DNA of 64,000 bases from CAVWCQ01 sp963753545 (GTDB taxonomy: Bacteria; Chloroflexota; Anaerolineae; Aggregatilineales; Aggregatilineaceae), in contig CAVWCQ010000011.1 in NCBI GenBank assembly GCA_963753545.1, forward strand, positions 124,001 through 188,000, read 5' to 3'. Of this stretch, positions 35,501-44,270 are shown piece by piece. The notes under the pieces were generated by a model. The model searched no databases, was not told the DNA's origin, and worked only from the letters and a program-made list of their open reading frames with translations. Positions within the stretch are counted from its first letter, which is position 1. Every line of letters begins with the position of its first letter. A program made the position numbers and the translations under genes.

Positions 35501-36839
35501 AGCGGAGATGGGAGCACAAGCCGGAGCGCTCGCTGGCACGCCAGCCGGTAAGCCAGCCGCTGAGGAAGCCCCCAAACCCGAAGAGAGCAAACCTGCCGAG
35601 CCTCGCCGTCCATTCGGTTTAGGGCTGGGTAAGCCTGAGGAGCCTAAATCGGAATCCGAACCTGCCGCGCCTATTCCATCTTCAATTCAAACCGGCATCA
35701 AGCCGCAGGACGAAGTTAAACCAGCCGAGCAGCCGCCTACAGCGCCCCGCCCCGGCCTGGATCGGGAAGCACCGCCGCGCCGTTTTGGTGGCATGACAAC
35801 TGGTGATCAGCCCTTGGCTAGCGCACCACGTCGCGTTGGTCTGGACGATGAGAAAAAGCTGGACGAGGAAAAGCTCACTACCGCTGAGAATCCCGGGCAG
35901 GCAGCACGCCCGTCACCCTTTGCGCGTCCCCTACCCGGATCGCCGCTGCCCGGTGCGCGTCGCCCGATGGGCCTGGGCGACGATGAAAAACCCGCCGAGG
36001 AAAAACCCGTTCCAAGCGGGAATCCGGCACCACCAGAGCGAACTTCACCCTTTGGCCGTCCTCTACCCGGATCGCCGCTGCCCGGCGCGCGCCGCCCGAT
36101 GGGCCTGGGCGACGACGAAAAACCCGCCGAGGAAAAATCAGCGCCAAAACTCGACCTGAATGAAAAAGCAGCCGAACCGGAAGCGATCACCAAAAAGTCG
36201 CCTTTGACACTGGACGAGGAAGACGATCTCGACCTTGATCTCGAAGACGATCTGAATCTGGACGAGGACGATGCAGACGAACTAACGAGCAAACCAGCGG
36301 CCCGATCACTGGGTGAAGAACCGCGCGCGCGGCCCGCCTTCCCGCCCGGAACGCTGCGCCCGCCCGTTAATCCTGCGGCGCGCCAACCGTTCAACCGTCC
36401 TGGCATGCCGGGGCAAAATATGCCCCCGCTGAACAGGCCAGCCGAAACGAAAGCGGAGGAGTCCGGCGACAGTGCACCGCCCAGTCCTGCGCCACGTGCC
36501 AAATCTGCACCGCTAACAGCGCCGACAGCCGCGCCACGCGCAATCGAGCAGCCGACGGAGGCGGCTCGACCTGTTGTGGCAGAAGAATCCGCTCCACAGG
36601 AAGCGATCAAACCGCCGGAACAGCAAGCGGAACCAACCGCACCCGCCCCAGCTCCGGACCCGGCTCCGGCTGGACAGGCAGCAGCCAGGCCATCCGCCGC
36701 TCCCACTGGCCCAACGGCTAAATCAGCAGCACCTGGACCAGCCACGGCTAACCCGGCAGCGCCGCCTCCTGCACCTGCCAGCGGTTTGCCGTCGCGTCCA
36801 TCGGTGGTCGGGCGACCTCTACCAGGGGATCGCCCCTGA
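32595..36839 (+). CDS. FtsK/SpoIIIE N-terminal part: repetitive disordered region and membrane domain
   Basis: This is the first half of a DNA translocase split by a frameshift. Residues 1 to about 575 are low-complexity, with Arg/Gly/Pro stretches (RPGGG, GNRPGG) alternating with acidic runs (KDDDDDEDEKD). Residues about 585-775 hold four or five membrane helices (LIGVTLAAFALVVFFAVL; IIWPMASMAIGVWLMLRYF; VIGAVSLYFCALTWIQML; TLVVLIFWLVLSLMFAF), as in FtsK N-domains. The remainder is a Pro/Ala/Glu linker. The stop at 36837-36839 follows CGCCCC. One more C there would continue into LTENRPVGMTPPE and the motor gene. Chosen start: ATG 32595, with AGGTGTGG upstream. Confidence 0.75.
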   Translation: MNRFSRQRDDGDDDKGRKKPSGAPRDDDKGRRLPSFGRGDDKDEKKGKPGDEKKGKPDDSGGRRFPSLGRGGDDKDKSGDKKDDKSRRSGPFLGGRSDANDNKPGDRSSRPGGFGGSRPPGGGKNDEDERPGARPGGSTFGNRPGGGTPPAGSRPPGGGFGSPRSPLGAKDDDEDERPGARPGGSTFGNRPGGGTPPAGSRPPGGGFGSPRSPLGAKDDDDEDERPAARPGGGTFGNRPGSAPSGGQNRPGGSSSFRSPYGAKDDDDDEDEKDNPPPRSASRPSAFGGSLRSSPIGGKEDDDERPGARPGGAFGNRPSGPPGGGQNRPGGSSPFRSPIGAKDDDDDEDEKDNPPPRSGSRPGGAFGSTAARPGAPGGAPGGAPGQRPGFGAPNRPRDEDDEKGGLPRSGSRPGGTPGSTPGGQRPGFGSPSGNTAPGARPGTPTGGSPGGFNRPGGTGPGSRAPEPAKPEEKRSSRIPFLGGKDKDKGKKEDERPARPVGGTGSAFGAAGGAAGAGTFGSGSRPAPKPGAPPARPQDRPQDSGRDKSKAKPEAPKQRAGTQARALPDKSTKVAPRIVGGGLDLDRKLDLIGVTLAAFALVVFFAVLPSFTFGVMPPATGGLTGTINDFLSSLFGWGKIIWPMASMAIGVWLMLRYFGGRMFDIPFFRVIGAVSLYFCALTWIQMLQLVNDAAPTVEAFRPISYHLAVDQGQGGGWFGHQFYLFLLSQLGDWGTLVVLIFWLVLSLMFAFDLSLVELGHYGAAIFVFLGIGGIRAKRKAALEAANAETIEPGRVGEEPPSLIPAMAAGAAVAAAAAPSRQMPLGGANPAPTAQPAATIPLPGSPVETDSTAGRIGPTINRRRSIGTNGDSVDSTSPAVEKSKPAASPMTAGPAVLAAAAATAGAKPAEEDNTPSRLRLPHLRGRGSSPAEAENNNPEEKKEEIPAEAKSPERAGGRFELSRRSSKADELQAEMGAQAGALAGTPAGKPAAEEAPKPEESKPAEPRRPFGLGLGKPEEPKSESEPAAPIPSSIQTGIKPQDEVKPAEQPPTAPRPGLDREAPPRRFGGMTTGDQPLASAPRRVGLDDEKKLDEEKLTTAENPGQAARPSPFARPLPGSPLPGARRPMGLGDDEKPAEEKPVPSGNPAPPERTSPFGRPLPGSPLPGARRPMGLGDDEKPAEEKSAPKLDLNEKAAEPEAITKKSPLTLDEEDDLDLDLEDDLNLDEDDADELTSKPAARSLGEEPRARPAFPPGTLRPPVNPAARQPFNRPGMPGQNMPPLNRPAETKAEESGDSAPPSPAPRAKSAPLTAPTAAPRAIEQPTEAARPVVAEESAPQEAIKPPEQQAEPTAPAPAPDPAPAGQAAARPSAAPTGPTAKSAAPGPATANPAAPPPAPASGLPSRPSVVGRPLPGDRP
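32973..33660 (+). repeat. Tandem coding repeats in the ftsK 5' region
   Basis: A 141-bp unit (47 codons) beginning GAGGATGAACGCC occurs at 32973 and 33114, almost identical, and again at 33258 with one extra codon and more changes. Diverged units follow to about 33660 (NRPGGSS, DEDEKDNPPPRSGSRPGG). Each encodes an acidic cluster followed by an Arg/Gly/Pro stretch. A separate direct repeat lies at about 35930-36135 (FARPLPGSPLPGARRPMGLG, then FGRPLPGSPLPGARRPMGLG). Confidence 0.9.
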
Positions 36840-36859
36840 CTGAAAATCGGCCAGTTGGA

Positions 36860-38758
36860 ATGACGCCGCCAGAGCGCCCTGCACGCTCCGGTATTATTCC
36901 GCCAGGACCGACTGCCCAGCAGCCGCCCGTTGGACAACAGACCCAACAGCCTCCTGCTCAGCGGCCCGAAATACGCCCTGACAATCGCCCAACGCAGCCA
37001 CCTGCCGGACAACAGGCCCGCCCCGGCATGCCAACAATCTCTTCTGGCCCACGTCCGAATGCGCCTCCGCCTGCCAATCGCCCGCCAGCCGCAGCCGCCG
37101 CACGTGGCGACAATGCCCCCGACACCAGAGCGCAGACGCGACCCGGCCCAGGGCATTATGAACTGCCGGACTTCCGCAAACTGCTGCGCCCCGGTACCGA
37201 ACAGCACATCAACGACGAGATCCTGCTGGAAAAAGCGCGGGTGATCGAAGATACGCTGGCGAGTTTTGGCGCGCCCGGCAAGGTTGTTGAAGTGAATCCC
37301 GGCCCAGTAATTACCCAGTTTGGCATTGAACCGGACTATCTGCTTGGTAAAGGCGGCAAAAAGACGCGCGTCAAAGTGGGATCGATTGCCCGCCTGGATG
37401 CCGACCTCGCTCTCGCGCTTGCCGCGAAATCGATCCGTATCGAAGCACCTGTGCCCGGCAAGGGGTTTGTGGGCATCGAAGTGCCGAATCCCGAAACGAC
37501 GCTGGTCAGCCTGTATGACGTGATGGATTCGCCGGAATTCAACCGGATCAACTCAAAGCTGCGCATATCGCTTGGCCTGAGCGTGGACGGTTCGCCCGTT
37601 GCCGCCGACCTGACCGCTATGCCCCACCTGCTGATCGCGGGTACAACAGGGTCCGGTAAGTCGGTCTGCGTCAACACGATCATTTCCTGCCTGCTGCTGA
37701 CCAACACGCCTGATGATCTCCAGTTCATCATGGTCGACCCGAAGCGCGTGGAACTGACCGGATACAACGGCATCCCGCACCTTGTCGCGCCCGTCGTGGT
37801 GGATCTGGAACGCATCGTGGGCGTGCTGCAATGGGTCCAGCGCGAGATGGAGGAACGCTACCGCCGTTTCTCCGCCATCGCCGCCCGTAATATTGTGGAC
37901 TACAACAACAAGATTGGTCCAAACGAGAAGAAACTGCCCTACTACGTCGTGATCGTGGACGAGTTGGCCGACCTGATGATGCTGGCTCCGGACGAGACGG
38001 AACGCCTGCTCGCCCGGCTGGCGCAGATGGCCCGCGCGACGGGTATTCACCTGATCATCAGCACGCAGCGGCCCAGCGTCGATATCATCACCGGGCTGAT
38101 CAAAGCGAACTTCCCGGCTCGTATCGCTTTCGCGGTGGCCTCGTCGGTAGACTCCCGCGTCATCCTCGACCAACCGGGCGCGGAAAAACTGCTGGGGCGT
38201 GGTGACATGCTCTTCCAGTCACCCGATGCCGCTGCTCCGCTCCGTATGCAGGGCGTGTTCGTATCCGATGAGGAGATCAACCGCATCACTCGCTATTGGA
38301 AGGGACTGCTGGTTGATGATGGACAGAGCAGCAGCCCCGCGCCGCGTGAGATCAACTTCCCACCCGCGCAGATTGGGGGCAGCAGCCAGCGTAATGCACC
38401 TCAACATCAACAGCAGCCGCCCCGCAAACCGGATACTGCCCAACGGGCCTTCTGGGATGACTCAGGCAGCGCCGCTGTCGTCACGGGTGGTGGGGATGAT
38501 GGCGATGGCGGAGACGACGAACTCTACGGTGAGGCCGTCGAACTGGTACAGCGGCTGGGCAAAGCGTCCGTATCGCTGCTTCAGCGCCGCCTGCGCATCG
38601 GATACACCCGCGCCGCCCGCCTGATCGATCTGATGGAAGAGGATGGGATCGTCGGCCCGGCGGAGAGTGGCAGCAAGCCGCGCGAAGTCCTCAAGGGCGC
38701 GGATGGCGCGGCGGAAGGTTTTGACGATGAAGACGAGGACGACGAAGAAGACGTGTAA
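36860..38758 (+). CDS. ftsK: FtsK/SpoIIIE DNA translocase motor domain
   Basis: This is the motor part of the long translocase. After a Pro/Gln linker (to about residue 95) come the alpha domain (VVEVNPGPVITQFGIEPDYL), the RecA-like beta domain with Walker A AGTTGSGKSVCVN, QFIMVDPKRVELTGYNGIPH, Walker B YYVVIVDELADLMML and LIISTQRPSVDIITG. A C-terminal gamma winged helix (VQRLGKASVSLLQRRLRIGY) recognises DNA. The protein pumps chromosome DNA at division. It is probably one gene with 32595-36839, giving a product over 2,000 residues. As written, ATG 36860 has no ribosome site, which favours a continuous gene. An acidic tail ends the protein. Confidence 0.92.
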   Translation: MTPPERPARSGIIPPGPTAQQPPVGQQTQQPPAQRPEIRPDNRPTQPPAGQQARPGMPTISSGPRPNAPPPANRPPAAAAARGDNAPDTRAQTRPGPGHYELPDFRKLLRPGTEQHINDEILLEKARVIEDTLASFGAPGKVVEVNPGPVITQFGIEPDYLLGKGGKKTRVKVGSIARLDADLALALAAKSIRIEAPVPGKGFVGIEVPNPETTLVSLYDVMDSPEFNRINSKLRISLGLSVDGSPVAADLTAMPHLLIAGTTGSGKSVCVNTIISCLLLTNTPDDLQFIMVDPKRVELTGYNGIPHLVAPVVVDLERIVGVLQWVQREMEERYRRFSAIAARNIVDYNNKIGPNEKKLPYYVVIVDELADLMMLAPDETERLLARLAQMARATGIHLIISTQRPSVDIITGLIKANFPARIAFAVASSVDSRVILDQPGAEKLLGRGDMLFQSPDAAAPLRMQGVFVSDEEINRITRYWKGLLVDDGQSSSPAPREINFPPAQIGGSSQRNAPQHQQQPPRKPDTAQRAFWDDSGSAAVVTGGGDDGDGGDDELYGEAVELVQRLGKASVSLLQRRLRIGYTRAARLIDLMEEDGIVGPAESGSKPREVLKGADGAAEGFDDEDEDDEEDV

Positions 38759-38782
38759 AGAGGCACGGTTCTATTGAGCCGA

Positions 38783-38812
38783 AAAAAGCCCTGGTTATCG
38801 CCGGGGCTTTTT
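38783..38812 (+). terminator. Rho-independent terminator after ftsK
   Basis: Arms AAAAAGCCCTGG and CCGGGGCTTTTT (one G-T pair) around a 6-base loop, 24 bases after the stop. Confidence 0.9.
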
Positions 38813-38900
38813 GTTTGCCAGATCTGACACAAGACAGACAGTCCGTAAATCGAGTGTGTATGATCTGGATAACGGAGGCTTATCCAATAGAGGCACAAGG

Positions 38901-39713
38901 ATGAACACAACACCAGTTATGAAACAGGAAATTGTCGGAGAAGGAAATCCACTGGTGCTTGTTCCTGGCGGGTTAACCGGATGGCTGAGCTGGATTCCGC
39001 ATGCTCAAGCGCTGTCTGCAACACGAAAAGTAATCCGCCTGCAATTATTCGTCGTGGAAGCAGGATTAGAGGGCATTCCGCTTCCTCCCAATTATTCGAT
39101 TGACTATGAGGTCGAGGCGCTGGGAAATGCGCTTGATAACCTGGGACTTGAACAGGTTGATCTTGCCGCCTGGTCCTATGGCGCGGCAACCAGTCTCAGT
39201 TATGCGATCCGCAACCCGCACCGCATCAAATCGCTGACTCTCATCGAGCCGCCTGCTATGTGGGTTCTGCGCACGCGAGGCCCGCTCTCAAGCCAGTTAT
39301 TAGAGGAACAGAAGTACATCCAGACTCTGGCAACCGATGATGTGAGCGAAGAACAGCTCGTTTGGTTCAGCCACTTTGCCGGGTTTGTTCCGCCCAACGT
39401 CGATCCCCGATCCCTTCCCACATGGCCCTCCTGGTTTAAACATCGCCAATCGCTGCGCAATGGGGATGCCGTGTATCGCCACAATGACGATATCAATCTG
39501 GTACGCGCTTTTTCAAAGCCTGTGCTGCTCTTTAAAGGCGAGGGATCAGCGCCGTTCTTGCACCAAATCATCGATATCCTGGCGGAAGAGTTTCCGAACG
39601 CACACGTGGAAACGCTGCCAGGAGGACATGCCTTACATATCCTCTCCATGCCAGCATTTATGGATATCTTCTCGCACTTTCTTCAGGAGACCAAGAAGGC
39701 TACGGTTGAATGA
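38901..39713 (+). CDS. Alpha/beta hydrolase
   Basis: A 270-residue alpha/beta-hydrolase-fold protein. VLVPGGLTGWLSWIPH is the oxyanion loop region, DLAAWSYGAATSLSYAIR holds the nucleophile Ser in an A-x-S-x-G elbow, and LPGGHALH carries the catalytic His. The substrate is unknown. ATG 38901 has AGAGG upstream; ATG 38919 (MKQEIVG) is an alternative. It stands alone between two terminators, so it is its own transcript. Confidence 0.82.
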   Translation: MNTTPVMKQEIVGEGNPLVLVPGGLTGWLSWIPHAQALSATRKVIRLQLFVVEAGLEGIPLPPNYSIDYEVEALGNALDNLGLEQVDLAAWSYGAATSLSYAIRNPHRIKSLTLIEPPAMWVLRTRGPLSSQLLEEQKYIQTLATDDVSEEQLVWFSHFAGFVPPNVDPRSLPTWPSWFKHRQSLRNGDAVYRHNDDINLVRAFSKPVLLFKGEGSAPFLHQIIDILAEEFPNAHVETLPGGHALHILSMPAFMDIFSHFLQETKKATVE

Positions 39714-39735
39714 ACACGGGTTGACTATCTTTCAC

Positions 39736-39764
39736 AGCCCCGGCGAACAACCGGGGCTTTTTTT
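39736..39764 (+). terminator. Rho-independent terminator after the hydrolase gene
   Basis: Arms AGCCCCGG and CCGGGGCT with a 7-base loop, followed by TTTTTTT. Confidence 0.9.
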
Positions 39765-39827
39765 ATCTGGCAACCGGGCTGTCAGTCCGTTACAATAGCA
39801 CCTATGTAGAACAAAGGAGCAAGCAGC

Positions 39828-42074
39828 GTGGCAGCCTCGAACATTCTGGCAGGACTCAATAAACAGCAGGTAGAAGCGGTATCGGCGGGCGAAGGTCCGA
39901 TCCTGGTGATGGCGGGACCGGGCAGCGGTAAAACGCGCGTCCTCACCCACCGCATCGCCTACCTGATCGAAGAGATGGGCGTGCAGGCGTGGCATATCAT
40001 GGCTGTGACCTTCACCAACAAGGCCGCCCGCGAGATGGAAAACCGCGTCATGAAGCTGCTGGGCGAATCCGGCAAGCTGGACGGCCTGAGCATCGGCACG
40101 TTTCACGCCATCTGCGCGCGGATGCTGCGCCGCGAAGCGGAATACACGCAACTTCACCCGCGATTATGCGATCTTCGACACCGACGATCAGCTTGCGCTG
40201 CTGAAACAGGCGCTGCACGACCTGGACCTGGACGAAAAAAAGAACAATCCGCGCACGATGCTCAGCTACATCTCCGGCGCGAAGAACGAACTGATCACGC
40301 CGGACCAGTACCCGACGAACGATTACCGCTCAGAGATCGTGCGGCGCGTCTACAAGCGCTACAACGATCTGCTGCGAGCCAACAATGCCCGCGACTTTGA
40401 CGATCTGCTGATGCACACCGTCGAGTTGTTCCGCGAGAACGAGAGCGTGTTGGAGCGCTACGAGCGCCGCTACCATTACATCCTGGTCGATGAATTTCAG
40501 GATACGAACATGGCGCAGTATGCCCTGGTGCGGCTGCTGGCGGGCGAACGGCGCAACCTGTTCGCGCGTAGGCGATCCCGATCAGAGCATTTACGCCTTC
40601 CGAGGGGCGGATTACCGCAACGTAACGCGCTTCCGCGAGGACCATCCCGACTCGCAGATGATCATGCTGGGGCAGAATTACCGCTCCCACCAGGCGATCC
40701 TCGATGCCGCTGTCGGCGTGATCAGCAAAAATCCGGGGCGCATCGCCAATCCGCTGTTCAGCGAGCGCAAGGAAGGCCCACTCCTGACAGTCTATGAAGC
40801 TTATAACGAGGACGACGAAGCGCAGTATATCGTCAATTCCATCCTGGAACTGATCGCCCAGCGCAAATATACCCCCGGCGATTTTGCCATCATGTACCGC
40901 ACCAACGCCCAATCCCGCGCCCTGGAAGATGCTTTCCTGCGGGCCGGACTGCCCTACCGCCTGATCGGGGCGACGCGGTTCTATTCCCGGCGCGAGGTCA
41001 AAGACGCGCTGGCTTATCTGCGCCTGATCCATAACATTGACGACACAGTGAGCGTCAACCGGATCATCAATGTTCCGCCACGCGGCATCGGGCAAAAGAC
41101 GGCGCAGGAACTCGAAACGTGGGCCGAGTCCAAAAATATGACGGTGGGGCGGGCGCTGCTGACCCTGTTGGATGGCGAAGAAGCGCCGTTCACGGGGCGA
41201 TCCCGCAATGTGCTGGCGGGCTTCGCGGAGATGCTGGTCGAATGGGGCAAACTCAAAGAGACGATCTCCCCGGCCGATCTGCTGTCCGACGTGCTGAACC
41301 GGACGAATTATCTCGCCTACCTGGACGATGGGACGGAAGAAGGCCGCAGCCGCGCCGAAAACGTGCTGGAACTGCGCGGTGTGGCACTCAGCTACGAAGG
41401 ACTGCCGCTCTCAACCTTCCTGGAAGAAGTCGTCGCTGATCTCGGATGTGGACACGCGCGAACAGGAAACCCAGGCCCCCAGCCTGCTCACGCTGCACGC
41501 GGCAAAAGGGCTGGAATATCCGGTGGTGTTTATCCCCGGACTGGAAGAAGGCGTGCTGCCCCACATGCGCTCGATGGAAGACCCAAACCAGATGCAGGAA
41601 GAGCGCCGCCTGATGTACGTGGGCATCACCCGCGCCAAGGAGCGCCTGTTCCTGATTTACGCCTTCCGCCGTTCGCTCTACGGCGACAGCAGCGCCAATA
41701 TGCCGTCACGCTTCCTCTACGATATTCCCGAAGAAGTGCGCGAGGGGGCCGCCCTGCGCAAGAAGGGCAGCGCCGCCTCGGATATGCAAAGCTATCACGC
41801 CATGACACGCTGGGAGGAAGCGGCTACCACACAGCGCCGCGACACGCGCCAGGATGCACGCCGTGATGCGTCCCGCGACTCGCGCCAGTCTGCACCGACC
41901 CCTAAAAAGGAAGGGAAGTTTAAGGCGGGAACCTGTGTCTGGCACCAGAAATACGGCGAGGGTGTGGTCGTCAGCAGCAAGCCACACGGCGATATGGAAG
42001 AGGTCGATGTGCTGTTCCCCGGCAACGGACAGAAAACGATTATCGCGGACTTTTTGAAGCCGATGCCGAAGTAG
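39828..42074 (+). CDS. pcrA: UvrD/PcrA-type superfamily 1 helicase, three frameshifts
   Basis: A 3'-5' DNA helicase of repair and replication. Motifs in order: LNKQQVEAV (Q motif), MAGPGSGKTRVLTHR (Walker A), AVTFTNKAAREMENR, ILVDEFQDTN (Walker B), VGDPDQSIYAFRGAD, MLGQNYRSH, then LLTLHAAKGLEYPVVF and MYVGITRAKERLFL. The frame slips by +1 at about 40150 (into NFTRDYAIFDTDDQ), 40569 and 41440 (into SLISDVDTREQE). Removing one base at each restores a product of about 748 residues. The tail FKAGTCVWHQKYGEGVVVSS is the usual C-terminal Tudor-like patch. GTG 39828 follows AAAGGAG. It is probably intact in the organism. Confidence 0.9.
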
Positions 42075-42091
42075 CCCGTCCGAGCAAGCTC

Positions 42092-42130
42092 GGATTCCCC
42101 TCTCCCACGGCTTCGCGGGGCTGAGGGGTA
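42092..42130. repeat. CCCTCTCC-type intergenic repeat
   Basis: CCCCTCTCCCACGGCTTCGC then GGGGCTGAGGGG, a short member of the family seen at 6985, 17936 and elsewhere. GAGCAAGCTCGGATTC just before it resembles a motif at 13338-13362 next to another member. Confidence 0.55.
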
Positions 42131-42149
42131 TGATATCGGGAGGTTTGCC

Positions 42150-43019
42150 GTAGACGCCTACCTGGATCGCATCCGCGCCCATTTTCCCGATCTGCCGCTC
42201 GTCAATGCCCGTCTGAACACAGACGGGCTGATCAACGATGTGGTGATCGTAGATGAAAGCTGGGTCTTCCGCTTCGCCAAAACGGATTGGGGGCGACAGG
42301 CGCTGAACCACGAAGCGCAAATTCTCGATCTGGTGCGCCGCCATGTGTCGCTACCTGTGCCAGCCTTCGAGTTTCAGGATACTGGTTTTGTCCTGTACCG
42401 TCTGCTGCCCGGCGAGGCCCTCCACCGCGAAACTATTCTACGGCAGGATGAAGCGACTCAGGATCGATTGGCGGAGCAGATCGCCGGGTTTCTACAGGCC
42501 ATGCACGCAATTCCCCATGACGATCTGGAAGCCGCCCAGATTCCCGTCTCGGACGCGGCGCGCACGCGGGAAACGTGGATCAGCTTCTATCATGATCTGG
42601 AGCGCGACGTCTTCCCGCTGCTGATGTCGCATGCCAGGGAATGGGTGATTGATCACTTCGCCCCACTGCTGAACGGCAGTCTCGACCTAACCTATGATCC
42701 GGTGCTCATTCACGGCGATCTGGGACCATACCACATTCTGTATGAAGCGCGACAGATCAGCGGTGTGATCGACTTCGGGACGGCAGGGCTGGGCGATCCG
42801 GCGGACGACTTCGCCAACATTATTCACGGCCTGGGTGAAAGTTTCCTGCACCGGATGATAACCCACTACTCCGCTATCACTTCATTTCTGGATCGCGCTC
42901 GCTTCCACGCTGGAACGCTCGAATTGCAGTGGGCGTTACACGGCGTCCGATCTGGCGATCTGACATGGTTGGTCAGTCACATAGGGCGCGCCCGCGATAT
43001 GTGGCCTATCGGTCTCTAG
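42150..43019 (+). CDS. APH-type phosphotransferase, start codon unclear
   Basis: An aminoglycoside-phosphotransferase-fold kinase of about 289 residues. It has LVNARLNTDGLINDVVIVDE and VFRFAKTDWGRQALNHEAQI (nucleotide loop), PVLIHGDLGPYHILYE (catalytic loop) and GVIDFGTAGLGDPADDFANI (metal site). The homologous frame begins near 42150, but no ATG, GTG or TTG is in frame after the pcrA stop until GTG 42240, which would remove the N-lobe. GTA at 42150 sits 6 bases after GGGAGG, so the start codon may be miscalled. The substrate is unknown. Its stop overlaps the convergent gene's stop within CTAG at 43016-43019. Confidence 0.75.
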   Translation, partial: VDAYLDRIRAHFPDLPLVNARLNTDGLINDVVIVDESWVFRFAKTDWGRQALNHEAQILDLVRRHVSLPVPAFEFQDTGFVLYRLLPGEALHRETILRQDEATQDRLAEQIAGFLQAMHAIPHDDLEAAQIPVSDAARTRETWISFYHDLERDVFPLLMSHAREWVIDHFAPLLNGSLDLTYDPVLIHGDLGPYHILYEARQISGVIDFGTAGLGDPADDFANIIHGLGESFLHRMITHYSAITSFLDRARFHAGTLELQWALHGVRSGDLTWLVSHIGRARDMWPIGL

Positions 43020-43402
43020 AACATGGTATTGCTATTGGCGGATTCCTTCGGGATGGCTTGCAGCGTGTCCCAGTGTTCGACAATCTTGCCGTGCTCGTCG
43101 AAGCGGAATATATCAATGCTGGCCCAGTCGTCGTCGCCCGGCCATTCCTGAAAACAGTGCAGAACCACATAATTTCCCTCGGCTATTGCACGCCTAAATT
43201 CGACGCGCTTGCCCGGATACTGCGCCGCCATCCGGGTGAAATAGTCAATGAACGCTTCTTTGCCGTCGGCAACGTGCGGGTTGTGCTGAATATAGACATC
43301 CCCGACATAACGCTCAATGGCCTCGCGCGGGTCGTTCTGATTAAACGCGAGAGCGTAGAAGGCCATCGCGTTCTGTTTGTTCTGCTCAAGCTGATCGGTC
43401 AT
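43016..43402 (-). CDS. SnoaL-like (NTF2-fold) polyketide-cyclase family protein
   Basis: A 128-residue protein with the SnoaL pattern: NAMAFYALAFNQNDPREAIERYV, VYIQHNPHVADGKEAFIDYF, VVLHCFQEWPGDDDWASIDIF and FDEHGKIVEHWDTLQAIP. The conserved HNP and HWD residues line the pocket of the family. The role is unknown; family members range from cyclases to isomerases. ATG 43402 has AGGAG eight bases upstream, so the longer frame from 43585 is rejected. It follows the frameshifted methyltransferase on the same strand with a 61-base gap. Confidence 0.85.
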   Translation of the reverse strand: MTDQLEQNKQNAMAFYALAFNQNDPREAIERYVGDVYIQHNPHVADGKEAFIDYFTRMAAQYPGKRVEFRRAIAEGNYVVLHCFQEWPGDDDWASIDIFRFDEHGKIVEHWDTLQAIPKESANSNTMF

Positions 43403-43463
43403 GAGATAAGCTCCTGTGCGCTCTACCCTGAATACACAGGGTTTAGCACGACGCACCCCACGA

Positions 43464-44200
43464 TCAAACCTGGGCGCAGTAAACGGCAAAGTTATAACGC
43501 TTCCAGAGCACATCCACCGAGCGGAATCCAGCCGCCCGCAGCAGGGCCAGATGCGGCGCCAGAGAGATCGGCGTATCCTCGACATGGTAGCTGGCGAAGA
43601 TGTGTTCGATCTGTTCCTCGGTAAAATTCACCTGCCGCAGATAGTCTTTCCAGCCGTTTTCATTGATGGCCGTCCAGGCCGCCAGTATCTCCGTTCACCA
43701 CGTCGCAGCAGGCAAACACGCCGCCCGGTTTGAGCCACCCGTAAATGCGCTGATACATGCGCGCGTATTCAGCTTCCCCGCGCGAGTGGTGCAGGGCAAA
43801 GCTGGAAATCACCGCGTCAAAGCCCTGGGCCGGGAATTCGACTTCCAGGAAATCGCCGCAGATGGTCTCGTAGCGGCCCGGATAATCGGCCAGAACAATC
43901 GATGTGCCCGCCAGCATATTGGGCGAAAAATCGAGCAGGGTAGCGTGGCTGTTGGGCAGAGCAGCCAGCACGCGCCGAGAGAGGTTGCCCGTGCCCGCGC
44001 CGAGGTCCAGGAAACGCGGTGACGGGGGAAGAGTCTCGACCACCAGGGCAAAGGCGGCGGCAAAATCGGGCAGGTAAACCGGGCTGTCCTGGCTGTAGAC
44101 GGCGGCTGTCTCCTGATCGAAGCGTGCTTTGACTTCCTCACGAGTTCAGAATACGGCCCTCACGCGGGCTGTTGTAGTCGGGAATGGACTGTAAACTCAT
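43464..44200 (-). CDS. Class I SAM-dependent methyltransferase, two frameshifts
   Basis: Assembled from three frames. ATG 44200 (GAGAGG upstream) gives MSLQSIPDYNSPREGRILN. After a slip near 44145 the chain continues EEVKARFDQETAAVYSQDSP and the SAM site RFLDLGAGTGNLSRRVLA, then FDAVISSFALHHSRGEAEYA and WLKPGGVFACCDVVNG. After a second slip near 43680 it ends NENGWKDYLRQVNFTEEQ through LLRAAGFRSVDVLWKRYNFA to the stop at 43464. This is a normal order for small-molecule methyltransferases, about 245 residues. The pattern fits two base errors more than decay. Confidence 0.75.
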
Positions 44201-44270
44201 CGGGACCTCTCGGTGTGATTTGCTAGAGCGTCTGATGGTAACGGTCCGATCCCGCGTCGTTCAAGGGCGA
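44201..44270. other. Short spacer, no gene
   Basis: Upstream region of the minus-strand methyltransferase. Nothing notable apart from its ribosome site next to 44200. Confidence 0.4.

Noticed and set aside
35807..37207. 466-residue minus-strand Gly/Ser-rich frame
   Set aside because: Antisense to the ftsK linker and crosses its frameshift; low complexity only.
42150..43019. Aminoglycoside resistance kinase
   Set aside because: Only the general APH fold is visible; the family covers many substrates and nothing points to drug resistance.
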